From NCBI GenBank assembly GCA_007258455.2, contig VDFB02321305.1, positions 29,985 to 93,984 on the forward strand: DNA of 64,000 nucleotides, written 5' to 3'. The notes under the pieces are model-generated. The model saw nothing but the letters and a program-made list of their open reading frames with translations, did not search any database and was not told the DNA's origin. Source of the stretch: Sequoia sempervirens (taxonomy: Eukaryota; Streptophyta; Pinopsida; Cupressales; Cupressaceae). This document shows, one piece after another, positions 45,575 through 55,974 of this stretch. The position numbers and the translations under genes are program-made. Numbering within the stretch: the first letter of the stretch is position 1; every line of letters starts with the position of its first letter.

Positions 45575-46590
45575 ACCAAATTATAGGTCTACGAGAGCAA
45601 AGAGGTCATCCTGTATGTATCCATTTCCAGGCAGCTTGAGCAAAAGGACAATTGTAGAAAACTTAAAAGGTGTTTGATGGTTTCTCTTTTCCACAAACAG
45701 AGTATTTACAAATGTCATATCCAGCATTAGGCAGTACAAATCCAACAACTAGATTTTGCAAAGTCAATAACCATCTGAAACAAGCTTATTTAGGTTCAAT
45801 GCAAGATGACCAAATCACAGATAATCTCCAAGCCCAGGCTCTAGGTGGACTAGTGAGGCCCCACTTTTCATTAATCACAGGTCAAACAGCTGGGTCGGCT
45901 GCCAACTTATCATACAAGCATTTATAAGTAATTTTAAGGAGAGATGGCCTCTAATCCATCTGACATTGTCCCAAACTTCTATGTCAAACTTGAGAGTACG
46001 GCCTTTACAGTGGGGTGAGGTAGTGGGGGCCAGTAGGGGCATTTCAAGGCTTTCATTAAAACCAAATAGATTGTCTTTTAGGGAGAGATTTTCTCTTTTT
46101 AATTCATTTCAACTACTCCACTGATCCCCTGCATGCATGCCAGCAAAGATGCTGATGCCTTTACTAGCCCAGCCTTTGGCAGAGCACCATTTTGCAATTG
46201 CTAAGAGCTTGTTCTTAAATGATAGATGCTATCATTGGGACCCATAACTTTGACAACTATTTCCATAATCAAATTAACATATCTTGCTTCAACACTGGTC
46301 TCCTAACAGATTTCCAAGCCCTTGGAAAGGAAGCAGAAATAGGAGAGCCCCCAGGCTTAACTGAGAATTAGTCAAACATCAAGTCTAGTGAGAGGAGAGT
46401 TGAAGAAGCTATCAAGTTTAAGTATACCATTAACTGTATCTTGTCTGACAAGGACCTTCGTAGAGAATTACAAGTGCGTTTAAAATCTGCTTGACAGCAA
46501 GAGCCATGACATGAAGCCTCTAATTCTTGATGCCTATAACACTGACCATGGGCTTGGAGCATACCTTCCAGGCCACTGCATAGCATCGCT
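45560..46590 (-). pseudogene. L1-type LINE ORF2 C-terminal fragment with zf-RVT domain
   Basis: Read on the minus strand from about 46590: PGGSPISASFPRAWKSVRRP near 46350-46300 is a decayed post-RT region, WASKGISIFAGMHAGDQWSS follows near 46170-46110, then SLKITYKCLYDKLAAD near 45935-45890. The zf-RVT zinc-binding region ends the piece: FRWLLTLQNLVVGF-type sequence near 45780 and CKYSVCGKEKPSN...NCPFAQAAWKWI near 45725-45630. This order is typical of plant L1-like LINEs. It is 5'-truncated and full of frameshifts. Confidence 0.7.
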
Positions 46591-47390
46591 TCTTGCCCTT
46601 CCCATCTGATGACAAATATTCTTTAGTCATCAAGTGCATTTATTCAACTTCAAAGTGACAGTTGCTAGGTTGTGAACATAACAAGGAGTAGATAGTATAT
46701 GAAGAGAGGACTTTCTGACATACCTGTAGCTTGCCAGAAAGGATGAGAGCATTATGATGCTACTTCTATATTTTTGCAAATCTTCTCAGGAATTCACTCC
46801 TACGTAACTCTGTATGAGGGAATTAGGGAAAAAGGGATACAAAGATATCTCACGATTGTATTAGGGTCAACCCATCCCCATCTTTGCTGCTTTATCCTGT
46901 TGAAGGTGGGGAATAGGTAAGGGAAGGGAAGGGAAGGACGGGTGAGGAGTTGGGGCAATGAGGGGTAGTGGGGTCTCTTCCCAACCTAGCAAAGAGGACT
47001 GATGAATTGCAAGTTTTAGATCCTGATATAGAACAATAGATTTCTAGCCTATTATTCATCTCTTGTAACTTAGTATGATTTACTATGATTTAACACAGGA
47101 AATAAACTAGCGTCATCTGGAAACTGCACTTCATTACATTTTAATGTTCTGTTTTGTGATTTTTAATTCCACTTAACAAGATTTGTATCTCTAGTTGTTT
47201 TTTCTTGATACAAGATATAGATTTTGAAACTACAGTACACTAAGAAAATACAGGAAAACTTTATAGGAGACGGTCCCCTCTTCCATTGACACTTGACTGA
47301 CATCTTCATGTTACTGTATAAATTCTCTATTGTCAATGTAATTTAAGACGAGGAATATAGGGATTCTGTTTTTGAGTGAGGGAATTGGTT
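46591..47390. other. unclassified stretch with a G-rich patch
   Basis: No gene was recognised. At about 46905-46980 the plus strand is purine- and G-rich with GGGAA repeated several times (AAGGGAAGGGAAGGGAAGG). The remainder is plain AT-rich DNA, in the candidate intron. Confidence 0.5.
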
Positions 47391-47945
47391 CATAAGTAGA
47401 AATAAATTATACATGAAATAGTGGGAAATGGTTTGTGGCTGCTAGGCTTATCTTTGGTATTCTAGGAGATTGTATTCCAAGATATTTAGTTACTCCTTTG
47501 GAGAGTTTGTCTCAAAAGCTACCAAAGAGAAAGACAACAATTTGCAAGAATATACATTGATTTCAATGTAAAGAAAGGATTACAGAGATCTCCAAATCTG
47601 ATACTCGACTATACTTGGATAAAAATTTTGGATTTTAAAACCACACTTCAAAACTAGCACATTAATTCGTAAGTAGGAATTGATTATATGCATAGAATAT
47701 TGGAAAATGGTTTTGTGTTTGCTAGTTTTACTGTTGGAATTCTAGGAGGAGATTGTGTTTCAAGACATTCAATTCTTTGGGAAATTTAAGCTTCAAAGGC
47801 TACCAGAGAGAAGGATATTGTAGCTTGCAGGAATATGCCTTGACATCAATTTAAAGAGAGTATTATCAAGACTCTAAATTGGATACCTGGCTAAAGTTGG
47901 ATAAAACTTATGGACTAAGAACATGCACTTTAAAATGAGTGTCCG
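47391..47945 (+). repeat. tandem duplication with a unit of about 277 bp
   Basis: Copy 1 (47391-47660) and copy 2 (47668-47945) share many phrases in order: ATAAGTAG/GTAAGTAG, GGGAAATGG/GGAAAATGG, ATTCTAGGAG, GCTACCA then AGAGA, and ACTTGGATAAAAA/GTTGGATAAAAC. Divergence is considerable, so the duplication is old. It lies 275 bp upstream of the DUF1644 coding exon, inside presumed intron DNA. Confidence 0.8.
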
Positions 47946-48244
47946 TTACAACTTCAAAGGATAAAGAGATGCTTGGTATCTATTAGTTTAAGAATACATC
48001 ATTTTAGTTCCTCCTGTTACACTTCATGAAAGAAAGTTGTGTATGTGCAGACCTCAAATCAAAATGAAAGTAATTCGCCTGCTTTGCTGGTTGAAATTTA
48101 TAATAATATTTTCCTCCTATATGAATTATTAAAAAAATGGATGAATAGTAAGATATGCTAAGTGATGTTTTTTTTTTATTTGGTTGCTTTTCTCAAATGA
48201 CCAAAATATTTGGCCACAGGTCTGTTAAGTATTTACTTCTCGGT

Positions 48245-48373
48245 ATGCAAATGTTTGATGCTCTCGTGATGGAGTCACGGAATCTTCTTCTAACTGACAG
48301 CTTGCTTGCTTATATCACTGTGCTTGCCCAGTTAATAGATAAAGATGTCAAAGGATGCAAAGCAATGCAATAA
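48245..48373 (+). promoter_or_regulatory. upstream ORF overlapping the main start codon
   Basis: If the leader is transcribed as predicted, an ATG at 48245 opens a 42-codon frame (MQMFDALVMESRNLL...) that ends at TAA 48371-48373, past the main ATG at 48345 and in another frame. A second in-frame ATG follows two codons later. Ribosomes using it would skip the main start, so it could lower translation. There is no evidence that the peptide itself matters. Confidence 0.4.
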
Positions 48374-49565
48374 CTCAAGTTCCATCAAGAATAAGCATGC
48401 TCGGCATCATCCTTACAACAATCCGTCTCTTGAAGGAAGCACATCAAAAGATGGAGAAATGAATGCTCAGAAGAAAGAATGGGATGATGCTGTATGCCCC
48501 ATTTGTATGGAGCATCCACACAATGCTGTCCTCCTCGTCTGTAGTTCTTATGACAATGGTTGTTGTCCATACATGTGTGATACTAGTTATCGACATTCAA
48601 ATTGCCTTGATCAGTATAGAAAGCCGCGATCAAACTGCCGAACTCTTGAAGCCTTTATGGATAATGCAGGGACTCAAGCTTTGGGTGTAAGAGCCTTGAC
48701 AAACATTGATGAAGTTGCTGGAACAGGTGGGCCGGGAAATGCCGGAGCGAATCCTTCTGATCCATGGGCATCAAGTTCAGAGGCATCAGAAGACTCACTG
48801 AATAGGAGCGCATTGCAGTCAGGAAGGACAAGTGCTAGACTGATAAGACAGGATGCAAATGGAGAAGCACTGCTCATGAATGCTCGGCATCACAGGAGTG
48901 GAACAGATGTTTTCCTGAATGATGACATTGAATTGAAATGCCCTCTTTGTAGAGGCACAGTGAATGGCTGGAAGGTTGTAGAAGCTGCTAGGGAGTATTT
49001 GAATATGAAGACAAGAAATTGTTCTCACGAATCCTGCTTGTTCAATGGAACCTATGAACAATTGCGCAAACATGCAAGAAAAATGCATCCCACAGCTAGA
49101 CCAGCAGATGTGGACCCTTCCCGTCAACGAGCTTGGAGGCATTTAGAACATCAGCGTGATTTTGGGGATGTTCTGAGTACTATACGATCTGCCATGCCCC
49201 GTGCAGTTGTGCTTGGGGATTATGTTCTTGATAATGAAGATGGTATTCATTTTGACCAGGGAAATGAAAGTGACAGTTTAAGATCTTCTCGAAGTTGGTG
49301 GACAACTTTCTTCTTGTTTCACATGATTAGTCCCATTTCTTCACTTGCAGATGCTAGAGGATTTCCAGCAAGATGGAGGGCTGCAAGGAGGCAACTTGTA
49401 TCTCCTGGTATGCTTTCAGTACAACCCATGTTGGCTGAACATATAATGGGTACTGACGAAGAAGATATGCAGAGTGTTTCAACTAATGAGGCAGCTGATA
49501 GTGCTCCTGAACCTAGTAGGAGAAGACGGTCAACAAGGTTCAGACCTGATAGTGAATTGCCATAA
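48345..49565 (+). CDS. DUF1644 family zinc-finger-like protein, 406 aa, intact
   Basis: This single open exon encodes a plant-specific DUF1644 protein. Two Cys/His-rich parts are visible: CPICMEHPHNAVLLVCSSYD (about residues 51-70), followed by GCCPYMCDTSYRHSNCLDQ to about 90, and a second CPLCRGTVNGWKVVEAAREY (about 200-219), then CSHESCLFNGTYEQLRKHAR, HPTARPADVDPSRQ and a conserved VLSTIRSAMPRAVVLGDYV near 275-295. A Trp-rich hydrophobic patch SWWTTFFLFHMISPI sits at about 320-335 and the tail is Arg-rich. Rice members (SIDP-type) have been linked to stress responses; molecular role is unknown, and zinc binding is inferred from the Cys/His pattern. The start has A at -3 and no in-frame upstream ATG in the exon. 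No stops, no frameshift, and codon use differs from the surrounding relics. It is probably the only functional gene here. Confidence 0.93.
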   Translation: MSKDAKQCNNSSSIKNKHARHHPYNNPSLEGSTSKDGEMNAQKKEWDDAVCPICMEHPHNAVLLVCSSYDNGCCPYMCDTSYRHSNCLDQYRKPRSNCRTLEAFMDNAGTQALGVRALTNIDEVAGTGGPGNAGANPSDPWASSSEASEDSLNRSALQSGRTSARLIRQDANGEALLMNARHHRSGTDVFLNDDIELKCPLCRGTVNGWKVVEAAREYLNMKTRNCSHESCLFNGTYEQLRKHARKMHPTARPADVDPSRQRAWRHLEHQRDFGDVLSTIRSAMPRAVVLGDYVLDNEDGIHFDQGNESDSLRSSRSWWTTFFLFHMISPISSLADARGFPARWRAARRQLVSPGMLSVQPMLAEHIMGTDEEDMQSVSTNEAADSAPEPSRRRRSTRFRPDSELP

Positions 49566-49800
49566 GTTGTTTTTTGCCTTCATATTTGTGAGTGCACAAA
49601 CAAGGTAGTGGTGGTGTTTTAGACTTTTAAGTGTATATAAGTAGTAGGTTTTTGTTTGTTAGACCTGAATTATCATCCATTTAAAGGAAGCTATTTATCA
49701 TTACAGGCTGAAGGTTCCATTTACTAGAAGCTCCTGTATATGAACATGAAGCAGGCCTGCCTTTGGTGTAATTTATTTTTTGAACCATTTTCTCTTGATT

Positions 49801-50599
49801 ATTGTATGTGCTCACATTTTCCAACTTCGCAGGGAGTTGGATTAAATTATCTAAATCTTATAAATGTGCATTCGTCATTGAATTTTGAAAAACAATTGGT
49901 GTCATGATTATCTTCAGGCAGGCTGAATAGAAATAGAATTTTATTGTTTTGTTATCTTCCAGACCATTTTGACCTGTTGAACAGTAAAGATGCATTTATG
50001 TTAATGCAGCATTATGAGATTTATACTTAAGATATTTTGTCAGTATTTTTTGTTTACGGAGGTTTGTACCTCACAAGTTTTATAAATATCTTTTTTGCTT
50101 CCATTAATTTGTGGATGGACAATGGGGTCTCGTATGTCTTATCATGTGGCTTTATTGTCATAACATTCTAATTCTAGGACATTAAAGGAAAAACATACAA
50201 TCTATCCTAGTGATGACCAAATCAGCTGGTGTTCAATCATGATAGCATTTCATTTACACAACGTTGACAATGCAAACTGGAAGTGTAAATTGAATTCAAT
50301 AACTTGGCTTAAAAACAGGAAAAATCTGACAAATTAAACAATACAAGAATGTTATAAAAATAAACCATTGGGGTAAATCTATACAAGAAGTCATATTAGA
50401 TAAAAGTTGAATCACAAGATAGTGTAAGAAGAATAAACTTAAGTATTTATTTTTCCCATTTTATAGCAGATCTGTTTAGTTATATTATGTTCCTTGCCTG
50501 TAGAGGGAGGGACATTTTATACCAAGCGCTGTGAATGAATCTTTCTATATTTGTGCTATTAAGTGATTGCTTATTCCCGCGCTGATAAAATCTAAATAC
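49801..50599. other. downstream intergenic DNA
   Basis: AT-rich sequence after the gene, including possible 3'UTR continuation. No protein was recognised. Confidence 0.5.
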
Positions 50600-50642
50600 C
50601 CATATAGTATTCCAAAAGAGCAAGAAGAGCAATGAATCTAGA

Positions 50643-50726
50643 TATACGGTATGGAGCATCAAAAAGAGCAATGGATCTAGATATACGGTATGGAGCATCA
50701 AAAGGAGCAATGGCACTAGATATACA
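50643..50726 (+). repeat. 39 bp tandem repeat
   Basis: The unit TATACGGTATGGAGCATCAA (continuing AARGAGCAATGGMWCTAGA) starts at 50643 and 50682, and a partial third copy (CTAGATATACATTG) follows. Part of a preceding copy (GAGCAATGAATCTAGA) lies just upstream. One unit forms the 5' arm of the hairpin described next. Confidence 0.9.
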
Positions 50727-50804
50727 TTGTATGAGAGTGTAATTGATGCTCCTTCAATTCCATGTATATCTAGTGCCATTGCTCTTTTTGATGCTCCATA
50801 CCGT
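50685..50804. ncRNA. long hairpin, candidate small-RNA precursor
   Basis: The arms 50685-50727 and 50762-50804 are complementary over 43 bp with a single G.T wobble (AAAAGGAGC versus GCTCTTTTT), separated by a 34-base loop. Such a long near-perfect fold-back could be a young MIRNA-like or siRNA-producing locus, or simply an inverted duplication of the 39 bp repeat. No promoter or sequencing evidence is available from sequence alone; the ncRNA call is a hypothesis. Confidence 0.35.
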
Positions 50805-50810
50805 GGCTCC

Positions 50811-52333
50811 ATGATTGTCACCTCATTGTGATAGAGATCCAAGAAGATGTAGCCTTCACAAAATTAGTTGCAGGTTCTTGTTTTTTTCTTGAATTTTTAT
50901 TAGGTGAAGGGTTTGAGCCTTCATCCAAGTACCCAAGTCCTCAAGCTCTTTTTCAAATATTTGCTTTTTCTCTCTTTTTGATTTTTCCCTATACACTCGG
51001 TAAGCTTATTGTGTTCTTCAAAATAATCTGCATGTTCCTAATCTAATGTGTTATGGTATACCTTGCAATGCCACATGCTTTTTCATGTGCCAAAACTTTA
51101 TGAACCTTTTATATATACCAATATTGAAAATTTCAAAATGGTCTAAGGATATTTAAGCATAATATGCAAGCCATGCATTGCCATAGTGCAAAACACCCTT
51201 GTCTATTATGAGCATTGAATATCCTCATCGTCCATTTAAATTTGATTATATTCATTAGCCTGATTCATAGGAAAGGGGTCAATATAAATCTTGAGATTTT
51301 AATTTGGATGTGCTACTTATTTGTTTGCATGGTCATGAATACCTTGTATTTGAACCACATTGCTATTAATAACATCTTGTATCTTTTACATTAGTGTTTT
51401 ACATCTACTGGTGGTATGTCCAGCAATTTAATGATAGTCACAAAGGGAATCACCATTGAAATATTGTGGGATGCCTCTAGATGTCTCAATTAGTTTAATG
51501 AGTGGTAAGATGATAAGTTGATGTTGCAAAAGTTTTGTAACACAATATATCTAGTACAATATTTATGTAGTATTATTAGAAATTTGTATTTTAGTTTACT
51601 AATAATTACAAGTGATCATAAAATAAATAAAATGAGAATTATGATGTCATGTCCATTTTTAACACTACTAAACATTGATACAACCACCAAAAATTGTCAC
51701 ATACAACACAAAACAAGATTACATTTAAGGAATTTCCTTTGCACATTTGATAACATCATGTTTACAATGCCATCTTAAGTGTTCCACACATAGTGTGAGG
51801 AAGAAAATAACACAAATTGATCTAGGGATAACTCTTACTCACACAACGAAAGAAACCCACTCAGTTTAGGTGTCTAAATATGGCATTTTGAACGAGAATA
51901 CATTCATATGTAAAACTCCTAATTTAGTGACAACAAGACTTAGAGGTTATAGGAAAGTCAACTATTTATCAATAATTGTATTGATAGATTAATATCAAGA
52001 AATAAACATTTATATTGCTACACACATTTATCCTTTTCAAAGATCACTTACATTACCCCATATAATTAAATTAAACAAGAATTAAGATAAATGTTATGCT
52101 AATGGAGTTTTGTTTATTATTAGCCAAATAAACTAAATGGATAGTTAAAAGAATAAATAATTGCAAGGTAAAACCATTTCAATTCTTATTCGAGTCAAGC
52201 AATCGCATTGTCTACGAGTTCATATTTTGTTCTATGTTTAAGAACAATCCAAATTGTAACTTGTTTATAACTATAGATAATCATTTTAATAATTTAATTT
52301 AATTTACTTATGTCACATTTAGATTGTAGCTTA
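50811..52333. other. intergenic AT-rich DNA
   Basis: No gene, LTR or inverted repeat was recognised between the hairpin and the copia element. Confidence 0.5.
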
Positions 52334-53894
52334 TGTTTAATGAACAAGACAACTAAAGGAGGGGGGCGGGGGGTGAATCAGTTGTATCTAATTAAAATAT
52401 CAAAACCCTCAACAGTAATCAGATCCACATGCATTCATTACACCCTTATTCTGTTATAATGTTTAAAACATAAATTGAAACAACTCAAAACCATGCACAA
52501 GAGAACACCAGATTTACGTGGAAAACACGAGAAGGGAAAAACCACGGTGAGGATTAGCTCACAATATAAGTAATAAAAAAATTGGTACAAAGGCTCACTG
52601 TTAGAATATGACACATTATCAAGAAAGGCTCATAGCCAAGGCTCACTGTCGGAGTACAAAAAGAAGATAGAGAAGAAATGTTACACATAGAACATGATCT
52701 CAATGCAACAGGGATTCCACCACAATAGCTCCAACACCTTCATAGTCTGTTTGAATGATCGTAGACACCTTCTGCTTATTGCTTCCAGTAGTCCAATACT
52801 TGAAAGTTTGCATTGCTTTGCTCAATTTCACATCGCTCACATCATACACTTCACACATTCATCTATCTTGCATCTATCTTAACCTCCTTAAAAAATTCAA
52901 CTCATATTTATATCGTCCTCAACCTTGAAACCCTTTCCAAGGTCGACAATTCACCTCAAACATGCAAATTCAAATTAGGTTGACGCCAAAACACTTCCGT
53001 GGCAAGTAGAAGTGAATGCGGAGCACATCAAAACTTAATTGGGACCCAAATCAATAATACCACTTAATCACACGCTACCACAAACTTTGAAGACGCTTCA
53101 CATGTAGTGTAAACACCAAGTCGACCATTACCCATCCAAACACCATTAATCAATTAAGTACACATTTCATTTGATCAATCCATAACTCCTAGATAACAAA
53201 CTTCATCTGAACACGATCCAAAAACACCCTGAAAACTAACAAACTCCTTCGCAACAAATTTCACCTTAAGAATATGCAAGCCCAGTACATCTAGACAACA
53301 CTGCCACACATTGCAACTCAAAATACCATCTTCCAGAACACAAAACCACAAATACTCGACACAGGCAAGAGACCAAAACCATCAACACACCTTTAGAATC
53401 ACAAGACTTGAAGCACAAATGCGGAGAAACGTAAAGCAAAGACATTTCTCCCAGACACCTTTGTAATACACAGTCACACACCGGTGAACACAAATTCTAC
53501 TGTACAACGATCCATCATAGCATCTCTTGAATATAACATCTTTGAACATCTCTCACCAACATATCTGAACCACACAGGCATAGCATCAACACATAAGAAA
53601 CACAAAGCACATCTTGGAGCACATTTTGAACCACTAAACACACCTTCGTCACACCGTTTTCTCTTTTCTTCAATTTTTTTCAAAAACACTTGAAAACCAG
53701 GCACCAAAGACATCATCTTAGCATCTCACATCATAAAGATAGCTCCATGTACTCACAACACTTCCTCAATATCTCAACTATACATGCACACCCAAAAAAT
53801 TCAATTAACACCTCTTCCATCAACTAATTGACACAAATGACAACATAGGCTTGTTGACATCAATGGCAACACCAATCTACACATACTTGCAACA
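52334..53894 (-). repeat. 3' LTR of the copia element (minus strand)
   Basis: Matches 60101-61307 over long near-identical blocks (for example the 52380-52460 stretch versus 60130-60210). Plus-strand ends are TGTTTAATG and TTGCAACA. It contains about 350 bp (roughly 53415-53755) that is absent from the other LTR. Confidence 0.88.
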
Positions 53895-54241
53895 ATCTCC
53901 CCCTTTGTCATTGATGGCAACACAAGATGTGAAAACCATCCAAGACAACTTTTTATTTTATTTTTTAATTGATTAGACAGCTTACACAACATTTGTCTCT
54001 CCCCCTTTCAACTTATTCTTTTTCACATGTTTCACTTTCCCTTGACAATAATGATTAGACAACATACACAACTTTCTCACCGCACTTTTTCACATGATTC
54101 TCTCTCCCCCTTTGACATCAATGGCAAAGGATACAATGTTTTGCATTGTTCTCCCCCTTTGACATTGAACCAAGATACTTGCTATTGCTCTGAATACTCT
54201 TTTCCATTATTGCTTTGAATACTCCCCCTTAGGAGCACACA
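53895..54241 (-). other. polypurine tract and four upstream purine boxes of the copia element
   Basis: On the minus strand AAAGGGGGAGA abuts the 3' LTR (53897-53906 in plus coordinates) and is the likely polypurine tract. The same AAGGGGGAG core recurs at 53999, 54104, 54151 and 54232, several next to CATTGATGTCAAAG-like sequence. The repeated purine boxes give this 350 bp region a periodic look. Confidence 0.75.
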
Positions 54242-54292
54242 CCAATTTGTACCAAATCACCAACCTCTGCATAAGGACAACACTCACTCCAT

Positions 54293-55867
54293 TCTGGAAA
54301 CTTTTTTGAAATGTCGTCAGGCGGGATTCCTCTGTGCGGAGCGCAACGGTCTTCTCCAAGTTGCGCGTAGGTCTTTGCAGGGCGAGATTGTTTGGGAGGG
54401 GGATTTGTTCCCTCTCCTCCTTTGTTTGACGTTGCTGCGCGGGCGGATGATGATGCTGTGCGAGCGAGAGTGGATTTGCTGGGGATAGATGGTCTCCCCT
54501 CTATTCCCTTTGTTTTTTCGCCTCCTACTCCGGTTGTTGGTGGCTTTCCTTCTTCGGGCCGACTGAAGTCCTTTTCTGAGGCTGCTAAAGGTGCTCGTCC
54601 TCCTGCTCAGGCTCGTGTGCTCAGGATTCCCCTGTTGTGGTCTGTGGACCTGAGGTTGCTGAAAACAAGGATTACTATCTGAAGCAGGTTGTGGTCTATA
54701 GGTTTAATGGCCTGTGGCCCTCCCTTCCCGATCTACATGACTGGGTTTTTGTCTCTTGGAAGCCTGTTGTCTCTGGGCAGATTGAGCTCTACCCCAACGC
54801 AAGGGGGTTCTTTTTAGCAACCTTTTCCTCCTCCGCGGAGCGAGACAGTATGTTGGACAGGGGGTAGATGTGGGGTATTCATTCACTGTCCATCAAGCCT
54901 TGGTCTTGTTCTTTCAATCCTCTTATAGAGCCGCTGAATACCAAACCTGTATGGGTCCAACTACTGAATCTCCCTCCAGTTTTGGGAGGATTCATGTTAT
55001 GAAGCTATTGGCAAGACCATTGGACGCTTTTTAATGGTGGACTCTATGACTCGGGAGCTTGGGCATACTATGGTAGCTCACATTTTAGTTGATTTGGACA
55101 TCTCCAAACCTCTCCATGGTGATGTCTTATTGGTGGAGGATAAACCTTGGAAGCAACTCCTGGACTATGAAGGCCTCCCCTTTCAATGTAGGAGATGTTT
55201 CTGTATAGGTCATTTGGCCTCTGGTTGCCCTCATGCCCACTGCAAGGGCATTGCTACTTGGTGGAAGGATGCTCTCTTAGATCATCTCACTGTGGGTTCT
55301 CCTCCTTTGGAAGGTTCCTCCGCGGAGGACAACCCTGCTAAGTCTTCTCGAAAGTCTATATCTTGCCTGGCTCCTCTTCTGGCTATCCCTTCTGGGGAAT
55401 CACTATTGCCTCAAACAGCTGTCGTTGTTCAAATTGAGCCTGCTCGTCCCTTGTTGATTTCCTCTGCTGGTCCTGCGATTGCTCCTGTCTCCTCTCCTGC
55501 ATAGCCGACTCCTTCGCTGTGTGGTGGCTCATTGCCCATGGTGGCTATTGTGGATCCGCCCCTCACCTCGCTCAGTGGACTTCGATTTCGAGTCTTCTTG
55601 GTCTGTGGTGATGAGAAAGAAGAAGGGACTCCCAAAATCTGTCGTAACTTCGCAGCCTAGGGTTAAGGGAGTCAGTTTAGTCCCCTCAGGTGTTGGGGTT
55701 GTCTAGTCCCCATTTGTGGTTCGACAACTGTTTGTCAGCTGTTTATGTGTGTGGCCTGTCCTCTTTTCCTAGTTCATTCTTGGTTTGAACTAGCTTCTTT
55801 TTGGCCCTGAGGGCTCTTAGTGTAAAGGGTACAACACCCTGTAAATGCTGCTTATTTAATAAAAAAA
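54293..55867 (+). mobile_element. LINE-derived insertion with ORF1 only
   Basis: The insertion is flanked by the direct repeat ACTCACTCCAT (54282-54292 and 55868-55878), and its 3' end is a short A-run after CTTATTTAATAA, as in L1-type insertions. Only an ORF1-like protein is encoded; there is no endonuclease or RT. Base composition is far more GC-rich than the host element. It lies opposite in strand to the copia element. Confidence 0.88.
54312..55706 (+). pseudogene. LINE ORF1-like gene (DUF4283 and CCHC zinc knuckle)
   Basis: Frames in order: SSGGIPLCGAQRS near 54312, then a Pro/Gly/Ala-rich part (54392-54682), then DUF4283-like sequence VYRFNGLWPSLPDLHDWVFV and GFFLATFSSSAERDSML (54637-54867), NTKPVWVQLLNLPPVL near 54940, and in 55034-55504 AHILVDLDISKPL, DYEGLPFQCRRC and the knuckle CRRCFCIGHLASGC (CX2CX4HX4C, about 55190-55232). 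A last frame to 55706 reads FESSWSVVMRKKKGLPKS before a stop. Plant L1 ORF1 proteins with this architecture bind RNA. Frameshifts at about 54640-54680, 54867-55030 and 55504-55580 disable it. Confidence 0.8.
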
Positions 55868-55974
55868 ACTCACTCCATATTGCAACAATGTCACTACCTA
55901 CTCCCTCTGAGAGGTAGCCACCAACATCAGTCCAAAATAAAGGATAGACCATGAGACCCACTGGACTAATGCAT

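Larger units (their letters stand above)
48220..49800 (+). other. terminal exon of the DUF1644 gene (5'UTR end, CDS, 3'UTR)
   Basis: A strong 3' splice-site context precedes 48220: a T-rich run (TTTTTTTTTATTTGG) then GGCCACAG at 48212-48219. The exon would hold about 125 bases of 5'UTR, the full CDS and the 3'UTR. An intron in the 5'UTR would put the transcription start upstream. The 3' end is not defined; AT-rich sequence with TTATAAATG lies near 49855 but no canonical AATAAA was chosen. Confidence 0.55.

Noticed and set aside
48819..49142. Minus-strand open frame opposite the DUF1644 CDS
   Set aside because: It is antisense to a well-supported conserved coding sequence.
50480..50842. 120-codon minus-strand open frame with repeated VYLDPLLFLMLHT phrases
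   Set aside because: It is generated by the 39 bp tandem repeat and hairpin; 39 is a multiple of three, so the repeat stays in frame without being coding.
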